From positions 89,279-153,278 of the forward strand of contig QLIY01000343.1 of assembly GCA_003260075.1 (NCBI GenBank): DNA of 64,000 nt, read 5' to 3'. Origin of the DNA: Phallusia mammillata (Eukaryota > Chordata > Ascidiacea > Phlebobranchia > Ascidiidae). Of the stretch, positions 1-14,375 are shown one piece after another; position 1 is the first letter of the stretch; each line of letters opens with the position of its first letter. The translations under genes and the position numbers were made by a program. The notes below the pieces were generated by a model. That model had not been told where the DNA came from, ran no database searches, and saw only the letters and a list, made by a program, of their open reading frames with translations.

Positions 1-3000
1 ACATTGATTTGTTTCATAGCACAGCAGCTAGTTAATAATGCATAGCTATTGCGACAATCGAAATGCATCTACATATAGTCCCCGATACTCTATCACAAAC
101 AGTATGTGCGCGCATATATACCGTCATCCCAGGACAAGCTACAAATAAAATTCTCCAGACACATGACAAGAAAACGATAATAGGCTGTTGCCCTACCAGA
201 AAAAGAAATAAAAACTATATCAAATGAAATTACCTTAATGTTTAAAGTAGTGCTGTTCAACCTAATTTGCCCGTCCCACATAATCAAACAAATATTCAAA
301 AAAAATCTTACGTATCGAATGCAGTAATGGAAAAAGGCAATTTTCTATTTAGCTAAAAAATCTCAAAACTCCAATATGCGATTAAAACCAGTTTTCAGAG
401 ATTATGACATCAATAAAGAAGAAAAACGAAATCACAAATAAAAGTTTTAAGCAAGACCTACAAGTTTTGCTTTTCGGTAAAACTGGTTTTAAGCATAAGT
501 TTTCTATCGTAACGTATCAGCTCACCTGGTTTGGTGTTTAGACGTGCTGGAATTTGTACCTTTATCTTTGGGCAGAATATTCAAAACCTTTCAATCCGCG
601 CCGCCGTCGCCTCTGTTCGTTTGTGACATCACTATGTCGTTTTGTGCGATCGCGGAAACTGCAGCGTGAACTCCGAACGCAAATATTTTGGTTAGAACGA
701 TATTTATGAAGCAGACACTTGAAAATCTTTAAACGTTCCGGGACAAACTAACCGATTTTGACCTAGTTTAGCGACCTAGAGTACTATAATTTTTTATTTT
801 TGGCATCGTTTAATGAATATCAAAATATTGTGACATTTTCTGACGTTGATCTTTGGTTGAAAACAACGACGCACGATCTATATTTTTTTTTCTGAGGCTT
901 CCAAAACGGAACTTTAGTTGACGTAATATGAAGCGAATGGTTCCAAATTTTGACGAAATCCTTATTTACTATCATTTATAATTCATGAAAGACGTCGAAA
1001 GCGAGTCGATGTCAAAACTCAAACCAGATAATTCGACTCAACTGAAAGACTAAAAGACGCGCGCAGAAGTATTAATACATGGACTAACGTGTGAGAAACC
1101 ACAAGCCAGAAAAATGTGACATTAATTAGATTGAAATTCCCGCTGTATTTTTGCAGCTGGAACGTATGAACAAAATGAACTAAAACCTGACATTTAAGCA
1201 CTTGCTTGGGTTTGTGCATAGCTTTAACCAGCTGTTTTTCACTTATTTTTTAGATTTTTTTTTTCAACTAACAAAAAGCGTTTTTATCCATGAAAATTTA
1301 TGAATTGTTATGTTCACTAACCAAGTTTCCAGCAGGTAAACAATGATTTTTGTGGACTTTTTTGTTGAACATTTAACCGTTTTAAATAGCTGTAACTGTC
1401 TTTTAATACTGATATCCGTAAAAATTAGCAACGAAAAATGAAGCTTATTAAAAGTTTTTGACATTTAGTAAACCCTTATATTATGAATCGAACGACGGGT
1501 AAGGGTTTATTTAACTTAATGAGGCAGAAACTTGATATTTGGACCCAACATCGATCGCTATGCGGGATTAAGCGAAAATTCAAGACAGTTGCGCACTCGC
1601 ATTTACGAAACTTCGTATAGCCTACCTGTCATTTATAAAGCGATTATATTTGATTATTTTGAAACTTGTTTTTAACATCTATTTCAATGCATTGACAAGT
1701 CTGGCGGCAATGTTACAAACTGTTCAGCTCAAATGCTATATTTTCTATTTTTATATTTGAATGGTTTTTGAAACAGAGAAAAAAATTTGTTATTCCTCCT
1801 AATTACAAGGCATCGCCTTTGCGTTGTATTGACGATACAGGGCATTGGAAGAACGTAAACCATCATATTAGGTCATATCAGTCAGGACAAACACCACTTT
1901 TCCGCATAAAGTCTCGGTTCAGGCATCAATTTTGTCGCTTCGGTATGTTGACAATAGGTTTAACACCTGTGCTGGGGCGCTTCATTGAAATATGTCAAAC
2001 GCATTTAAAGGTATTATGTTGTGAAAGCTGGATAAATCCCTGTGGCTTATAAATGTTTGAATTTTACGTTCTGTGCACTTGGAAGGCAATGCACCTGATG
2101 ATATATTGCACACAAATGAGCCACAACAGATATATGTGTAATCATCCCAGTATAGCATCACAGTTGTTTTGAATTTTTTTCAACAGCAACTGTTTATAGT
2201 TTTGTATAGAAAGTCTATTAAATTTGTTAAAGCTGTTTGGCAGTTTTGTTAAGCTTCTTTGTAAATCCGACTCTAGTGATTTCACAACCTGACTTTTTTG
2301 ACGCCACTATTTTGACTATTGCTTGTTGCAATTTTGGTTTTGCCGGAGCGTAAGCATTGTGACTGCCTTTGAATAAACAGCTTAGTATTTTAGATATGAA
2401 GGTCGTAGCATGGTTTTCATCACTTTGTTGGACTTTGCCCGACTAATTAAAGGCTTTGATTGACAGCAAAAATAAACCGAGCGTTTTGTAAAAAATGTAG
2501 TTTCAACCCTGAATGCAACCAAAACACAACAAACAGAATTCGAAAACGTGACAAATGTACATTGATCTTGGATGGTTTTGGTAACATTGGTTTTGATACT
2601 CATCGGAAAATGGTTCGTTTTCCATTACACTTTGAGATCAATTGGACACGGGTTCAAACGTGAGTTGTCAGTCGCTTCATCACATGTTTATTGTGAAGTA
2701 ATGTGACATTTCAGGAATAATTTAGTTTGCCAAACAGCGCTCTTTTAGGGGATTGGGTTCGCCATTTTTCATAAACTACAAAAAAATTGGGAATATCGTT
2801 TTTTGTGTAAAATTTCTTTTTGAGGAAAATCACAATACTTTGCATTATTTCAACCAAACCATTCAGTAGGGTAAAGGGGATTTTTTGTGTAGTAAATCAC
2901 TCAATCTTTAATATTATTTTGTTCAAATATACAATATCATAACTTTTACTAGTTGGCGCATTATAACTTGTTTGCTTATGGTATGACAAAAATCTATGTT

Positions 3001-4576
3001 ATCTTGACTACTTCTTTGGCACAGCAAGACGAAAAAATTTTTTTGAATTTTTATAGCATCATGTGAAATTTGTTTTTACACACTACTTATCTTCAAAACA
3101 AGTATCTTCACTTATCTTCGCTTAACCTACGCTATACCGCCCACTTCTAGCCGTTTTTGTATCTAGTTAGTAGTTTTCACTTAAGCCACACAATGTTGGT
3201 ACAGTTCCTGATTATGTGTTTAAACTTTTAGCTTCCTATCTAAATTAATGTTATAAAAGTGGACTGGAGTAAGAAAAAAGTCCACGGGGCCTCAATAGTT
3301 TAAATTCAAAAAAATTGAAAAAGGCATTAGTATTTTATTGTTGCTTTGAAGCAGAATAATATAGATGCTAATTGCAGTTAATTTTGGTTGTTTGTCTCGC
3401 ATTAGCACATTTGTTTTTCTCTAGGTCCCAAAATAAAAGAAAACTGTTTATTTTTTTCTGTATACTATTGAGAAATTTTCTGCATAGTATTGATGAAACT
3501 AATGTCAAATAGCTTTTCCATCTGTTTATGCAAAGCAAAATGTTGAACCTTCACAGAACCAACGTAAATCGTTCCAAACGATTTGTCATGCTGCTTCTAA
3601 GACAAAAGAAAGACGCAAATCAAAAACAAAAACATTTCTTAGAAATGAGGTCGAAAATATTTTTTAAGACGTTTTCTATCAAAACAAGAACAGATCATAG
3701 GAAGGACATGGCAACCCTATAACATGTTTATTTCCGGAGTACTTGCTACGTACCTGCTCATCGTTCCAGCCTTAATTTCTTTTATTTAATCAATAAAACC
3801 GCAATGTGATTGCTCTGTGACTCTTAGAGATGTTTGTCAAGTCATTCCCGTTACCTTTTCACGTTCCTGATCCATTTCAACAAAAAAACAAAACCATAAA
3901 AGGTCGCGTTGAATGTCAAGGCGTTGTTATGGCTACGACCTCTGTGCTGGTGTGGTTCCTTTGGTTTCAAGAAATACCTATAACCTCTATTCTATTGTTT
4001 ATTAAAATATTCCCGGAAAGAGCACTTTTGTTGTTATTGCTCTGCTTATTTTTTCTCTTTTCCTTAACATTCTTGCTACTTTTATTTTATTGCAAAAGTA
4101 TCGATTCCCCCCACAAAAAAATTAGCAAAAAATACCAACAACTAAAAAACTTTTTAGAACCGATTGAAGGTTGAAGCCAATCAAGTTTTGTATTGAGATT
4201 TCTATGTGGTGAGTTTTTGGTTAAGTTGTTTCTGTTTAAAACTTATACCTTTGCTTTTTTACAAAAATAGGGCTTCGAACTTTGTTACAAAAGTTTAAAA
4301 ATCATGCTGCAAAGGGTATTTGATTGAAGCTAGCAAGCATTGAGTCTGGCATATTGTTGTGTTTAACATTGCGGAAGATTGCAGTTTGCGTCAACGTCTG
4401 TGTTTACCTACCCTTTAGTCCGAGGTTTGACGAGGCATAAGTCTAAGGGTCGATCACAACATATAACCTGATCAAGACAATTAATTACATTGGACCGCGT
4501 CCTAATGTAAGCGCCCCGATTTAAAGTCCGTACAACTAAATGGTTTTTTTTTAGTTCAAATCGCAGCACAAACTGG
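1..4576. other. AT-rich, no supported gene
   Basis: Scattered short frames (for example 1768-2052, and 3830-4174 with a Leu/Phe-rich stretch) come from T-rich DNA. A hAT-like fragment ends at 3719. Nothing else supported. Confidence 0.6.
3610..3719. mobile_element. Fragment related to the 44550 hAT-like element
   Basis: Shares CATTTCTTAGAAATGAGG and AATATTTTTTAAGAC, and ends ATGGCAACCCTAT, paralleling 45056-45156. The left end was not identified. Confidence 0.45.
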
Positions 4577-4985
4577 TCACTGTCGTTGCCATCACTGTTT
4601 TAACAATGAATCGATAAGCTATTGTTACATGGTTGACTATTACAAACGCACTAAAGGGTTGTTTTTTACAAATTGCGATTTTTAAAATCTCAGTTTATTG
4701 ATTTCTGTACACAGCTTTTGGCTTATCTCATATTTTAACTTGTAACATGATATAGGCGGTCCTTCTACATCAAAATCCTTNTCACCGTCGTTGCCATCAC
4801 TGTTTTAACAATGAATCGATAAGCTATTGTTACATGGTTGACTATTACAAACGCACTAAAGGGTTGTTTTTTACAAATTGCGATTTTTAAAATCTCAGTT
4901 TATTGATTTCTGTACACAGCTTTTGGCTTATCTCATATTTTAACTTGTAACATGATATAGGCGGTCCTTCTACATCAAAATCCTT
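4577..4985. repeat. Near-perfect duplicated block joined by a single N
   Basis: 4577-4780 and 4782-4985 are almost identical; the one ambiguous base N is at 4781. The first copy ends at CAAAATCCTT and the second runs on into GTGAATTTG. This is the same arrangement as at the G tracts, with an explicit gap symbol. Confidence 0.95.
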
Positions 4986-5498
4986 GTGAATTTGTGGTTA
5001 ATGTAGGTTTGTCTCAACTGCTATCACTCCAGTGTAGATGCACAACCGGAATTGTTGTTTTCCATTACAAGGGATCGAAAGTATTCAATCACATTATAGA
5101 TACGAAATTGATTGTAAACTTGCAAACAAGCAAAGTAAATCGCTTGGAACATATCGATTGTGCAGTTTGCGTCACAGAAGTCAGGCCTTTGACCACAATA
5201 GGTGACAAAGAACGTTTTGATTTTCTGGTCTGTTATCGCTTACAGTTGGAGTCAAAGGCAGAAATTGGATTTAGTGTCGAATAAGGTGTTGACCTGACGC
5301 AACAAAACTCGTTTTTCATTCTAAACGGAATCGCAGTCGTCCCTTCCAGGCGCAAAGTGCTCTTTCCAAATTGGATTGGAAACTTGACCTGGCGCAGGTC
5401 AACCTGGCTTTAGAAAAAAAGCATTAAACTGTCGGTGTAAAGCGCCGTTAGCAGGTTCCTAATTTGTTCAGAACCTAAACCTTTTGTTTGACTGCGAG

Positions 5499-5774
5499 CA
5501 GGGTTTTTTTAAGGTTTGGTTTGGGTGACCGCTAAGTAGTTTTAAGAGGTTTTTTTTTAAGGTTTGGTTTGGGTGACCGCTAAGTAGTTTTAAGAGACTT
5601 TTTTTTAAGGTTTGGTTTGGGTGACTGCTAAGTAGTTTTAAAGACCCAAGTGTTTCATTTAAATACCAAAAAGAGCCCTTAGTGCATTTACGAATTATTT
5701 TACAAATTTTGGGAAACCGCTGGAGAAATTTGGGGGACCGAAACGGTCTCCAAAAACACCTTAAAAAAACACTG
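5499..5774. mobile_element. hAT-like miniature element with 8-bp target duplication
   Basis: The ends are inverted: CAGGGTTTTTTTAAGG on the left, CCTTAAAAAAACACTG on the right. Flanking 8-mers ACTGCGAG (5491-5498) and GCTGCGAG (5775-5782) match at 7 of 8 positions, as expected for hAT insertion. No coding capacity. It contains a 48-bp tandem array. Confidence 0.75.
5502..5645. repeat. 3 x 48-bp tandem repeat inside the hAT-like element
   Basis: The unit contains AAGGTTTGGTTTGGGTGACC and GCTAAGTAGTTTTAAGAG. AAGGTTTGG recurs at 5511, 5559 and 5607. The related element at 11640 has only one unit. Confidence 0.8.
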
Positions 5775-5782
5775 GCTGCGAG

Positions 5783-8700
5783 TACTGTATTGTACAGACT
5801 TATTGCTTATTTTGACGTATGGTACTGCAAACTTAAATGTTGACTTTCGTCTTAACAAAGAAAAAGTCGTAACAGTACAATTCAGGGTCTTATTACTAAC
5901 AGGTGTGCAGTATTTAGAAACGTGGTATTTTACACTGACAGAAACGCAAAGCCAAGTATTATCTTCAAAATCGTATGCAGCATCCATAGTGAAGATATTT
6001 ATGCCTATTGCTGAGACCTCGAATAGATTTGGAAATGCATGAATTTTAACGTATTAATTCCAATAAACTGAACTGTGTAATGTGGCTACATTTCAACCTT
6101 TAGGTCAATGTATTGTCAATACTACACTGATGAGACATTTTAGGTCAAAACAGTGTGCACTGTGTGCAACTTTGTTTCATTTTCCCTTTAAATGCCTTTT
6201 TAAATTTCTATCGCAAAACTCATGCATTTTTTGGGGCTACGTTTTGTATTTAACTTGTCGGTCTCGGCCGGTTTGAACCGGAAAATATAGTCCCAAAGTG
6301 CTGTTTACTGATTGGCAGGTGACATGAATCAAGCAGGCGGCGAAGAGCAGGCGCTATTTGGCCATTACGGGTGTCGCGGTGTTCCTGTCAAAAGACAAAC
6401 ATTGGTTGTGTCGCCATGGCAAATGATTGACATGGATCGCGTGAGCTTCTTACGAGTTAAACATGCGGGGTTTAATTTCCAACAGATCAGCAATTTATAA
6501 GTTGTGCTTAAAGTTGAGGTTCTTTTGTGGATGTGTTTTGTTTTGTGTAGTGTTTAGACTTTAAAAATGTATATAAGCTATTGCTTCCAGGCATAATATC
6601 AGTTTGTAGAGATATATTAAAAATTATGTTTCGAAATACGTTTGGGCATTATGCCTTTTTAAAATAAACTGTCAATTATTTAGTTGTATGTATAATTGTA
6701 CCGACAGTTGGAAATGTTGTCCCGTTCAGAATTCTTTAGAGCTTTGTCAAGCCGTGTTCAACGAGATTTAGTGCTCTGATGCGACATCGCTTGTATTTTA
6801 AAAGGGTCTCATTTAAACAAAGCGTTTTCAAATGGCATAATTTAGATTGTTTACATATCCGACGTTGTGAGATAAATTATTGAAATCAAATCACCTTTGG
6901 CATCGAACGCTGCAACCTAAGGTGATTTAAATACCGGGCAACGCTTTGTCCTTAGGTTTAGGTGTACATCGGCGGCAGTAATTTGATTGCTTTGAATTTG
7001 GTCACTTGCTTGTGTGCCTTGCAAATCGCTTTGGCATCGATCGTGGTTTACAAGTTGTTGCCTTTTGTTAAATACGTTGGTTGCGCGGTCGGAGAGGTTG
7101 GTCAGCAATTATGCACGCAACACCTCGTGGTGCGTTTGCTCTTTGTTGTTTGTTTTTTGGTCTGCAAACAAGTCCGCGGTATGCATGGCTGTTGGATGTA
7201 CGTTTAGTCAAGACTTACGGTAATTAGTACTCATATGTTTTCTGAAAACTATCTGATCAGTTTTGTTTCGAGTTTAGAATCTCAAATTAAAGTTTTGCGT
7301 TGAATGTCGTTCTGAGTAAATCACCATCCTTTAAAAAAAATGGGTTTAAATGTGTTTAGATTTTTTTGACACTGTTGCAGGTGATTTTAAATTTAAGTTT
7401 TTTGCCATTTGTTTTTTGCCAGTTGTACTATCTCAAAAAGTTTGTAAACGAAGAAATTCTTCGTTTTGAGATTCATCTGTTAAAGTATTTATAGGTTCTA
7501 ATTTCTCAAGCTCTCTTCTTTCATTAGTATTTAGTCCTTGAAGGGTATTATCGGTTTAAAACGTTTATTGTGTTTGTAACCAGTTTAGTATTGTTGATAC
7601 GAAGAGAGTTTGAAGCGACGGTGAAAACGAAACATTTCCGACATAGTGTATTGAAATATTCACAACGTTGCGGCGTAGATGACCGAACCGAGCATTTCAT
7701 CACTTTTCGCCTGCGACGGGAAAAAGGGCCCGGCTCTTTTTCACAAGGCGTCATTACGTTAAAGGACGTTCGCCGATCGCGCGTCAGTTTTGTCGCGAGT
7801 GCCGGAGTGAATGAATGAGCAAGCACAGATGCCACCGAACTGTTAAGAGCACAGACCCCACAGTTTTAAGAATACTTTTGCGGACATGATTGCACTATTT
7901 GTTGTTGGTTGTTTTTGGTGCACAGTGTTTGCAAATTGAGTGTTTAGAGTAGACGAGCGTTTTAGTCGTTTTTATTCGGCAAAAGGGTCGTACTTTTTAG
8001 CAATAACATCCTCAATATGTTATGTTACAAATTGGTTCGCCGCTGTACTTCATGTATCAATCAGGTTTAACATTGTCAAACTAATGTTCAAAGTACTGTA
8101 TCTGTCAAACCACATACCGCAAACCGTAGCAGCAAAACTGGCAATTCCATTTAACACATGCAGATGAGAACAAACTATTAAGCATGGTTGTGTTTCAAAA
8201 AGCCCTGCCAACTTGAGCATTGAGCACTGTGAGTAGCAGAAGTATCTATTTAAAGTGCACTTAACAGGTCGCCGCATTGCTAGTTAACGCGCGGTCCTTG
8301 AAAACCTTACAGCATGAACCAGGTTGCATAAGTTTGCTGCAGTGTTTATGCCAAAGCTATTGGGTGTCTGCCGAACAATAAATCAGCGCTGGCGTTCCAC
8401 TTAATCATCATTGTAATTGCTTCCACTGCGTTGCGACCCAATTGCACCGCGGTATGGTTAAGCATATGCTCTGGCGAGGCTAGAATATTATTCATTAAAT
8501 TGGTGCGCTCATGTATGGCGAACTAGCGGTTGTACAAGCTTGTACGCCTGGTAGACGGGTCCATTACGCGAAACTTTAGCAGAACACCAAAAAATATGTG
8601 AAGTATCTTATAGGAGTAAATTGGACAAGCGCTGGCATAACAAGTTGTCGAACCGACGTATTATGTTTGAAAATGTGGAGCAGCTTTTCCAGAAACTGTT

Positions 8701-9200
8701 GTTGTAAACATTTCCTTTGTAGCTTCCAAACTAGCGTTTTGTCTTAATTGAAACGATTTTGGAACACGCCAAAAAAACTTTTCATAACGCCCAAACATTT
8801 TCGAAAAGACAGGCAAAGTAATGCATAACAACAGTTCATTTGTTTACCGACGCGTAGAGTAAATGGCCTAGTTCAGTGCCACATTAGCGCGAAGCCATTA
8901 TAACCTAACAGCGGTGGCGTCAATGTTGACATTAATCGGAAGTTATACCTCCTGAAGTTCAATGCCGTATTGGTTCCACACTGAATACAACTTGACTGAA
9001 TACCTTATCTGTTGAAATGTTTGGTCGTGTCCCCGGTAATTGGGAAGTAGTTGTTAGACCCTTGTAAGTAAACTTTTGCCACCTTATTCTATGACTCGTA
9101 AGGCAAATATTTAGTTGCTGAGACGTAAAGATAAGCTAATAAGTCCGCACTTACTCATAAGCAAGGGTAGTTCCCGTCTGTTTTTGTAAAACATCCGTTC
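5783..9200. other. No supported gene; small CpG-rich patch
   Basis: 7670-7815 is richer in CpG and open on both strands, which could be a first exon or promoter, but nothing identifies it. The rest is AT-rich. Confidence 0.5.
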
Positions 9201-9411
9201 ATTCAATTTCAACCGTTTTTGTATGTGGTATGTGAAAAAATATTATGGGTTCAAATCTGAAAGTCTTGTAAAGGCCAATTCGACCCTTAAATGTAAATTC
9301 GGGGGGGGGGGTATTCAGTTTCAACCGTTTTTGTATGTGGTATGTGAAAAAATATTATGGGTTAAAATCTGAAAGTCTTGTAAAGGCCAATTCGACCCTT
9401 AAATGTAAATT
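9201..9411. repeat. Duplicated block around a G tract
   Basis: About 100 bp on each side of 9301-9311; the copies differ at single bases (GGGTTCAAA against GGGTTAAAA). Confidence 0.9.
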
Positions 9412-10819
9412 CAGTCAAGATTAAATGCACGATTTTCATGTTTATTTGTCGCACTTTGGCATGTAAAGACGCTTGAAAGTAGCAAAGGGCTTCATAAACT
9501 TTAATGTCTATCTTGACTTGATCGTTTGTTTGTGTTAAAGTTAAGTTATTTGACTTGTGGTCTATTAAAGCGTCAAAATAAACTTCTGAGAAAATCGTCA
9601 AGCCTTTTCCCTTAGGCCAAGTCGACCATTTATGAATGTAGTTACTGTAGTAATAATAGAATAGTGTGATACCATCTACATGCGACCTGTTTTGCAGCAC
9701 GACGTGAGTATATTTTGTCAAGTTAATCGCACGTTGATTTTTGAACGACAAAAGTGGTTTGTTCCGTGAATAAAAAATTATAATAGCGGATGAATGTTAT
9801 CCTATGATGCAATCAGTTTGATAACAGCTTGCATCACGTCAAACTTTTTTGCGTTTTAAGCAACGAACTTATGATTTAAGCTGTGGTTCCTATCTTTAAA
9901 CCAAGGCCCAGATGTAAGACATAAAAATTATTTATTAGATCAACGATATATTTGAACGTATAGTATTACAAGATTTAATAAGACTGTATGTACAACTGTA
10001 GATATTTTCGAAACTTTGCAGCCTGATCAGCTACAAACTGATTCTGATTAAGTATTTTGGCCACAGAGTTAAAAAGTTTTAACAATTTTATGCAAAAATC
10101 TTGAAACTATGTATAATTCACACAGAAACTGGCTTAATACTTACTTCATTTCTATTGTACAATAAATTAACAAACGTCATAGTAAACTAGTCAATATACC
10201 TTTCCGCTTTTTGCCCACTTCTTCCGGAAACATCATGTAAAGTCACACGGTGGCCATGACACATGACAAGAACTTCGCAATATTATGTCAACACCGCGAC
10301 ATGTTTATAATCGCGTTAAAATGTCAAGTGCAAGTATGACGTCAGCAAGATTTGGCACCGTTGCGTCTGCTTTCCGCTGACGTGATCTAGTGCTAAACGT
10401 CATGTTGGTATGTTTGATTGCATGTTGCTGTTTTGTTTTGCAATTTCCCAGGATCGCAATTGCTGAATATGCATGTGCAAATTCATTAGTGTTTTTCTCC
10501 CATTTTATGGTGCATGAATACGCCTTTAATAAGGCACTACCCTCTAAAGGACTTATCAGTCATTGTAATGTGTTATTTTGAATGCAGACGTGATAAAAAA
10601 TTGTTGGAGCAAGATCATCCAATTATTATGTTGTTTTTGTAGTACAGTTATCAGTACCGAAAGTAGACATTTTTATGCATTCCTAAATTTGGCGTTAACG
10701 AACCGCCTGTTCACTGAATAGACCAACATAAATTATATACTGTATAACAAATATTACGAATATTGGATAGAAACAATACGAGCTATGATGTACGTAACTT
10801 ATTTACATACTGTCATTAC

Positions 10820-11070
10820 ATTTGTTGCGATTTCTTTATCAGATTACAAGGATTAGATAAAATGCTTTTTGTAAGTAAGGAGAACTTATGTTAACATACT
10901 TCGAAGACCAACGCCAAAGCAAGGATTTACTGTGAAAAGGGGGGGGGGGTATTTGTTGCGATTTCTTTATCAGATTACAAGGATTAGATAAAATGATTTT
11001 TGTAGGTAAGGAGAACTTGTGTTAACATACTTCGACGACCAAACGCCAAAGCAAGGATTTACTGTGAAAA
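10820..11070. repeat. Duplicated block around a G tract
   Basis: About 119 bp repeated across 10939-10949 with a few substitutions. The second copy continues into CTCCGCCGAACG. Confidence 0.9.
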
Positions 11071-11639
11071 GCTCCGCCGAACGCCTTGAATACTTACAAG
11101 ATGTCGTCAGATACTACCTATGCTATGCTTAATACGACAGCCATGCCATACGCGACTGGCATTTGGAACACCACTGTAGACGAGTTCCCAGCATGTGACT
11201 ATTTTCGGGTAAGTAGGTTTTGAATTTTTGTATTGATATACCCAGCTGGTAAAGCGCTTTGTGGAATTGGGTGAGAGCAATCCGCCTTCTTCACAAATCC
11301 TTTGAACCAAACATTTGCCTGTGGCCGTTTGAGACAGAAAAACTCCTATGTGGCAACATTTAGCTTATTTTGATATTGTTTAAACGCTCACTGGAAATGT
11401 AATAATTTGAAGCATTAAGCGCACGCCGCGCGTTAAAATTTGTAAACATTTTAGTTCGGGACACTATATACACAGATTTGCTCCCAAGTTTCATGGCAAA
11501 AAAACGACCAAAAAAGACGTAAAAATGACATGCTTTATTATTCAAACGTTTCGACAAATGCTTATGTCATCATCCATAATATCACATAATAAAGCATGTC
11601 GCTTTTGGCATCTATTGCGTCTTGACGTATAGGTACGTG

Positions 11640-11803
11640 CAGTGTTTTTTTAAGGTGTTTTTCAGCGGTTTCCCAAAATTTGCCAGTAGCCTAATAAATA
11701 ATTCGTTTAAGCAAATATGGCTATTCTTTGGTATTTAAATGAAACACTTGCGGTCTCTTAAAACTACTTAGCGGTGACCCAAACTAAACCTTAAAAAAAC
11801 TGG
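11640..11803. mobile_element. Second copy of the same hAT-like miniature element, reversed
   Basis: It begins CAGTGTTTTTTTAAGGTG and ends CCTTAAAAAAACTG. The inside is the reverse complement of 5499-5774, sharing the CAGCGGTTTCCCAAAATTT and GACCGCTAAGTAG regions. No clear 8-bp target duplication. Confidence 0.65.
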
Positions 11804-13129
11804 GTATAACGCCTTTAATAGGCTGGGCGCATTATGATTGCAGCAGCATTGGGTAGGTGTATACTTATGATTTTTTCACTCTTCATAAAGTAAAAGGAAA
11901 CGTAACTAAAACGGACAGGTGCGATTCTAAACTAGCATTAGGGTCACCCTCTTGATACGAATTCGTAGTAGGGAACCAACAAAGTATGTTTGAACAAGGT
12001 TGTCTGATTTTCCGGCTACACGCTTTCAGTGTGTTTTGAACGACCCACTGTACCGACTTATTGCGCTACAAGTTTGGCATTTTATGACCAAAACTGGATC
12101 AACCAGTTAATGTGGTTTCCCTCGGGAATCTGTCATACGTCAAAGGTCCCTCAGGACTTTCTAAAAACCATGTAAAAATCGCTTATTACATTGGACACAC
12201 GCAATGCTGACATTAGTGTACCTGTCACACGGCCGTACCACAACCGGGCTATAAGGAACAAACCAATTTGTCACTAAAATTGGTACTTTGTCTCTACTAT
12301 GCCTTTGCTGAGGAACAAACATACGGAGACTTCGTAATTTCAATCACATTTAGTATCTTAAGCATTGTCATTTGAATGACGTTGTCATACGCGGCGCGCA
12401 TCGTTTACTTCTCATTGAAACGTTTTTGACCTCGTTTGTAAAAACAAAAAAACTATGCGGTAGTATATTTTATCGTCTGGGTCTATTGGTTTGTTTAGTT
12501 TAAAGAATTGTTTGTATTTGTTAGAAATAGATTTGTACATGCTACGTTGCTTCAATATTCTCTATTTCGTATTTCTTAATCTCCACGCTTCGGTTATTTT
12601 CCAAAAACTAATGTCGTCATAGTGATAGTGTAACCATCTTGGGTTCACGAGGTTTGTTAAAATGTTGTGACGGTGGTTAGATGTTATGTCTCTTTAAGAT
12701 ATTAATCCTTTAGTTTCTTTTAAATGCGGAACCCTTTTCCCAAAGCGTGGTTTCAAAACTTGCAAGTAAAGATTTGAGCGTTTTCAAAAATAAAATCCAT
12801 CAGTTATTATTGATATCGGTTTACAAGTCTTTTCGAATTGAACCGAAAGTAAAAATTAAAATAAACCAAAGTTACATATTGGTCAACCACCTTTCAGTTC
12901 AACACTTGCCGATAATTTAACAACCATTTAAGAAAATATTCCACTTCCATTTTTTGATGCGTGCAATGATGAGATCTTTTGTTAGCAGCAAAATAGGTCA
13001 TTTTACCTCAGTAAACGGTGTGAGAACCATCTTCCGCAGTTGTGATAAATTCCCCGAGCCGCTGCGTGTGGGCGATCACTGGACAATATGAACGGACGTC
13101 CGCTAATCACTTGTTTAGCATAAACATTG

Positions 13130-13414
13130 GTACAAATTCCCTTTTGCATAACAACGTGACAGGCTTAAACTCTTAAAAATGCAGCGTAATTTTTAACTAT
13201 CGAAACGGTCGGCTCTATAGACAGGCACAAATCCGTTGTGCTTTTGGAGGATTAACATTGTTTGGTGGGGGGGGGGAGTACAAATTCTCTTTTGCATAAC
13301 AACGTGACAGGCTTAAACTGTTAAAAATGCAGCGTAATTTTTAACTATCGAAACGGTCAGCTCTAAAGACAGGCACAAATCCGTTGTGCTTTTGGAGGAT
13401 TAACATTGTTTGGT
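13130..13414. repeat. Duplicated block around a G tract
   Basis: About 137 bp repeated across 13267-13276, from TACAAATTC to TTGTTTGGT. Confidence 0.9.
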
Positions 13415-14361
13415 CAACGGACAATTTTAATTCATCATTTTTTCTTGCTTGAAGCGCGGTCTTAGTCCTTTAAACGTATGTGTACAGTGTGTGCGCATTG
13501 GACAGACCATGCATCTGTAACGCTGCACCCGCTACGAATTTCCATGAACTACTTTTGCTTGGTGTTTTGCAATTTAGCTTTTCAAAGCGGGTCTTGTAGT
13601 TCGTTTAATTTCCCTGAAATGTTTTGGCTGGTAACAGCAGTTTAACTGCCTTGCGGGTCAATACATTATTGTTTGTTGCTAGGACAATGATCGGTCGTTT
13701 AAAGTACACCGTATCTTTGGTGGAACTTGCAACCTTTTGTTGTGTAAAGGTACCATCAACTGTAATTGTCCCTCACAAATGCAAATAAATGCTGCATTAA
13801 ATACAGCGTCCCTATGGTGGCCTCGGAAACATATGCTTCCAATTTTAGCACCATAATTCTGCAGACTGAATACAAAATGTAGTTCATAAACGTAAATGTG
13901 CATGGGAAAGTAAAGAACTAACTTGGTTTAGTGAGGTAACTGAACAGCTCAAAATCCATATATACAGCCTGTGTTTCAAGAAGAATGTAGACTTATTTGT
14001 CACATGTAAATGACTAACATAATGTTTTTCAAGCCTGTAACGGATTTTGGCAAGACCGTGGCCACTTCATCAGTAACCTCTTTTTTCAACCTCTAACTCC
14101 ATTCGTTTCATAAAGTTCGCAAATATGTATTTTGGGAAACTTACCTAGACATACATGTAACCAATTTTAAATGTTGTTCAACTTCAAACTGCAGTTATGT
14201 ATATAAACAGCTATATTTCGTGTTGTGTATGCCACCAAATTGGTTCCAATACAGTAGTTTTTTCGTAAACTAAATCCTCACGAGCCTCGTGCTTTAAAAG
14301 GAAGTGGTACGAGTTGCGACTGCGAATGGTAACCGGAGCTTTCCGCTAAAACCACAAACTC

Positions 14362-14375
14362 TCCGCGCGCGCGGA
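14362..14375. other. 14-bp CpG palindrome
   Basis: TCCGCGCGCGCGGA is self-complementary and sits in a small CpG-rich patch (about 14330-14420). Role unknown. Confidence 0.5.

Noticed and set aside
3830..4174. 114-codon frame with a Leu/Phe-rich, membrane-like middle
   Set aside because: T-rich DNA readily yields such residues; no signal, splice or homology support.
5288..5403. Inverted GTTGACCTG motif at 5288 and about 5395
   Set aside because: Only nine bases match exactly and no target duplication was found; too weak to call an element.
9362..9751. 129-codon minus-strand frame
   Set aside because: Starts next to a G-tract duplication, no recognisable domain, and composition like the surrounding non-coding DNA.
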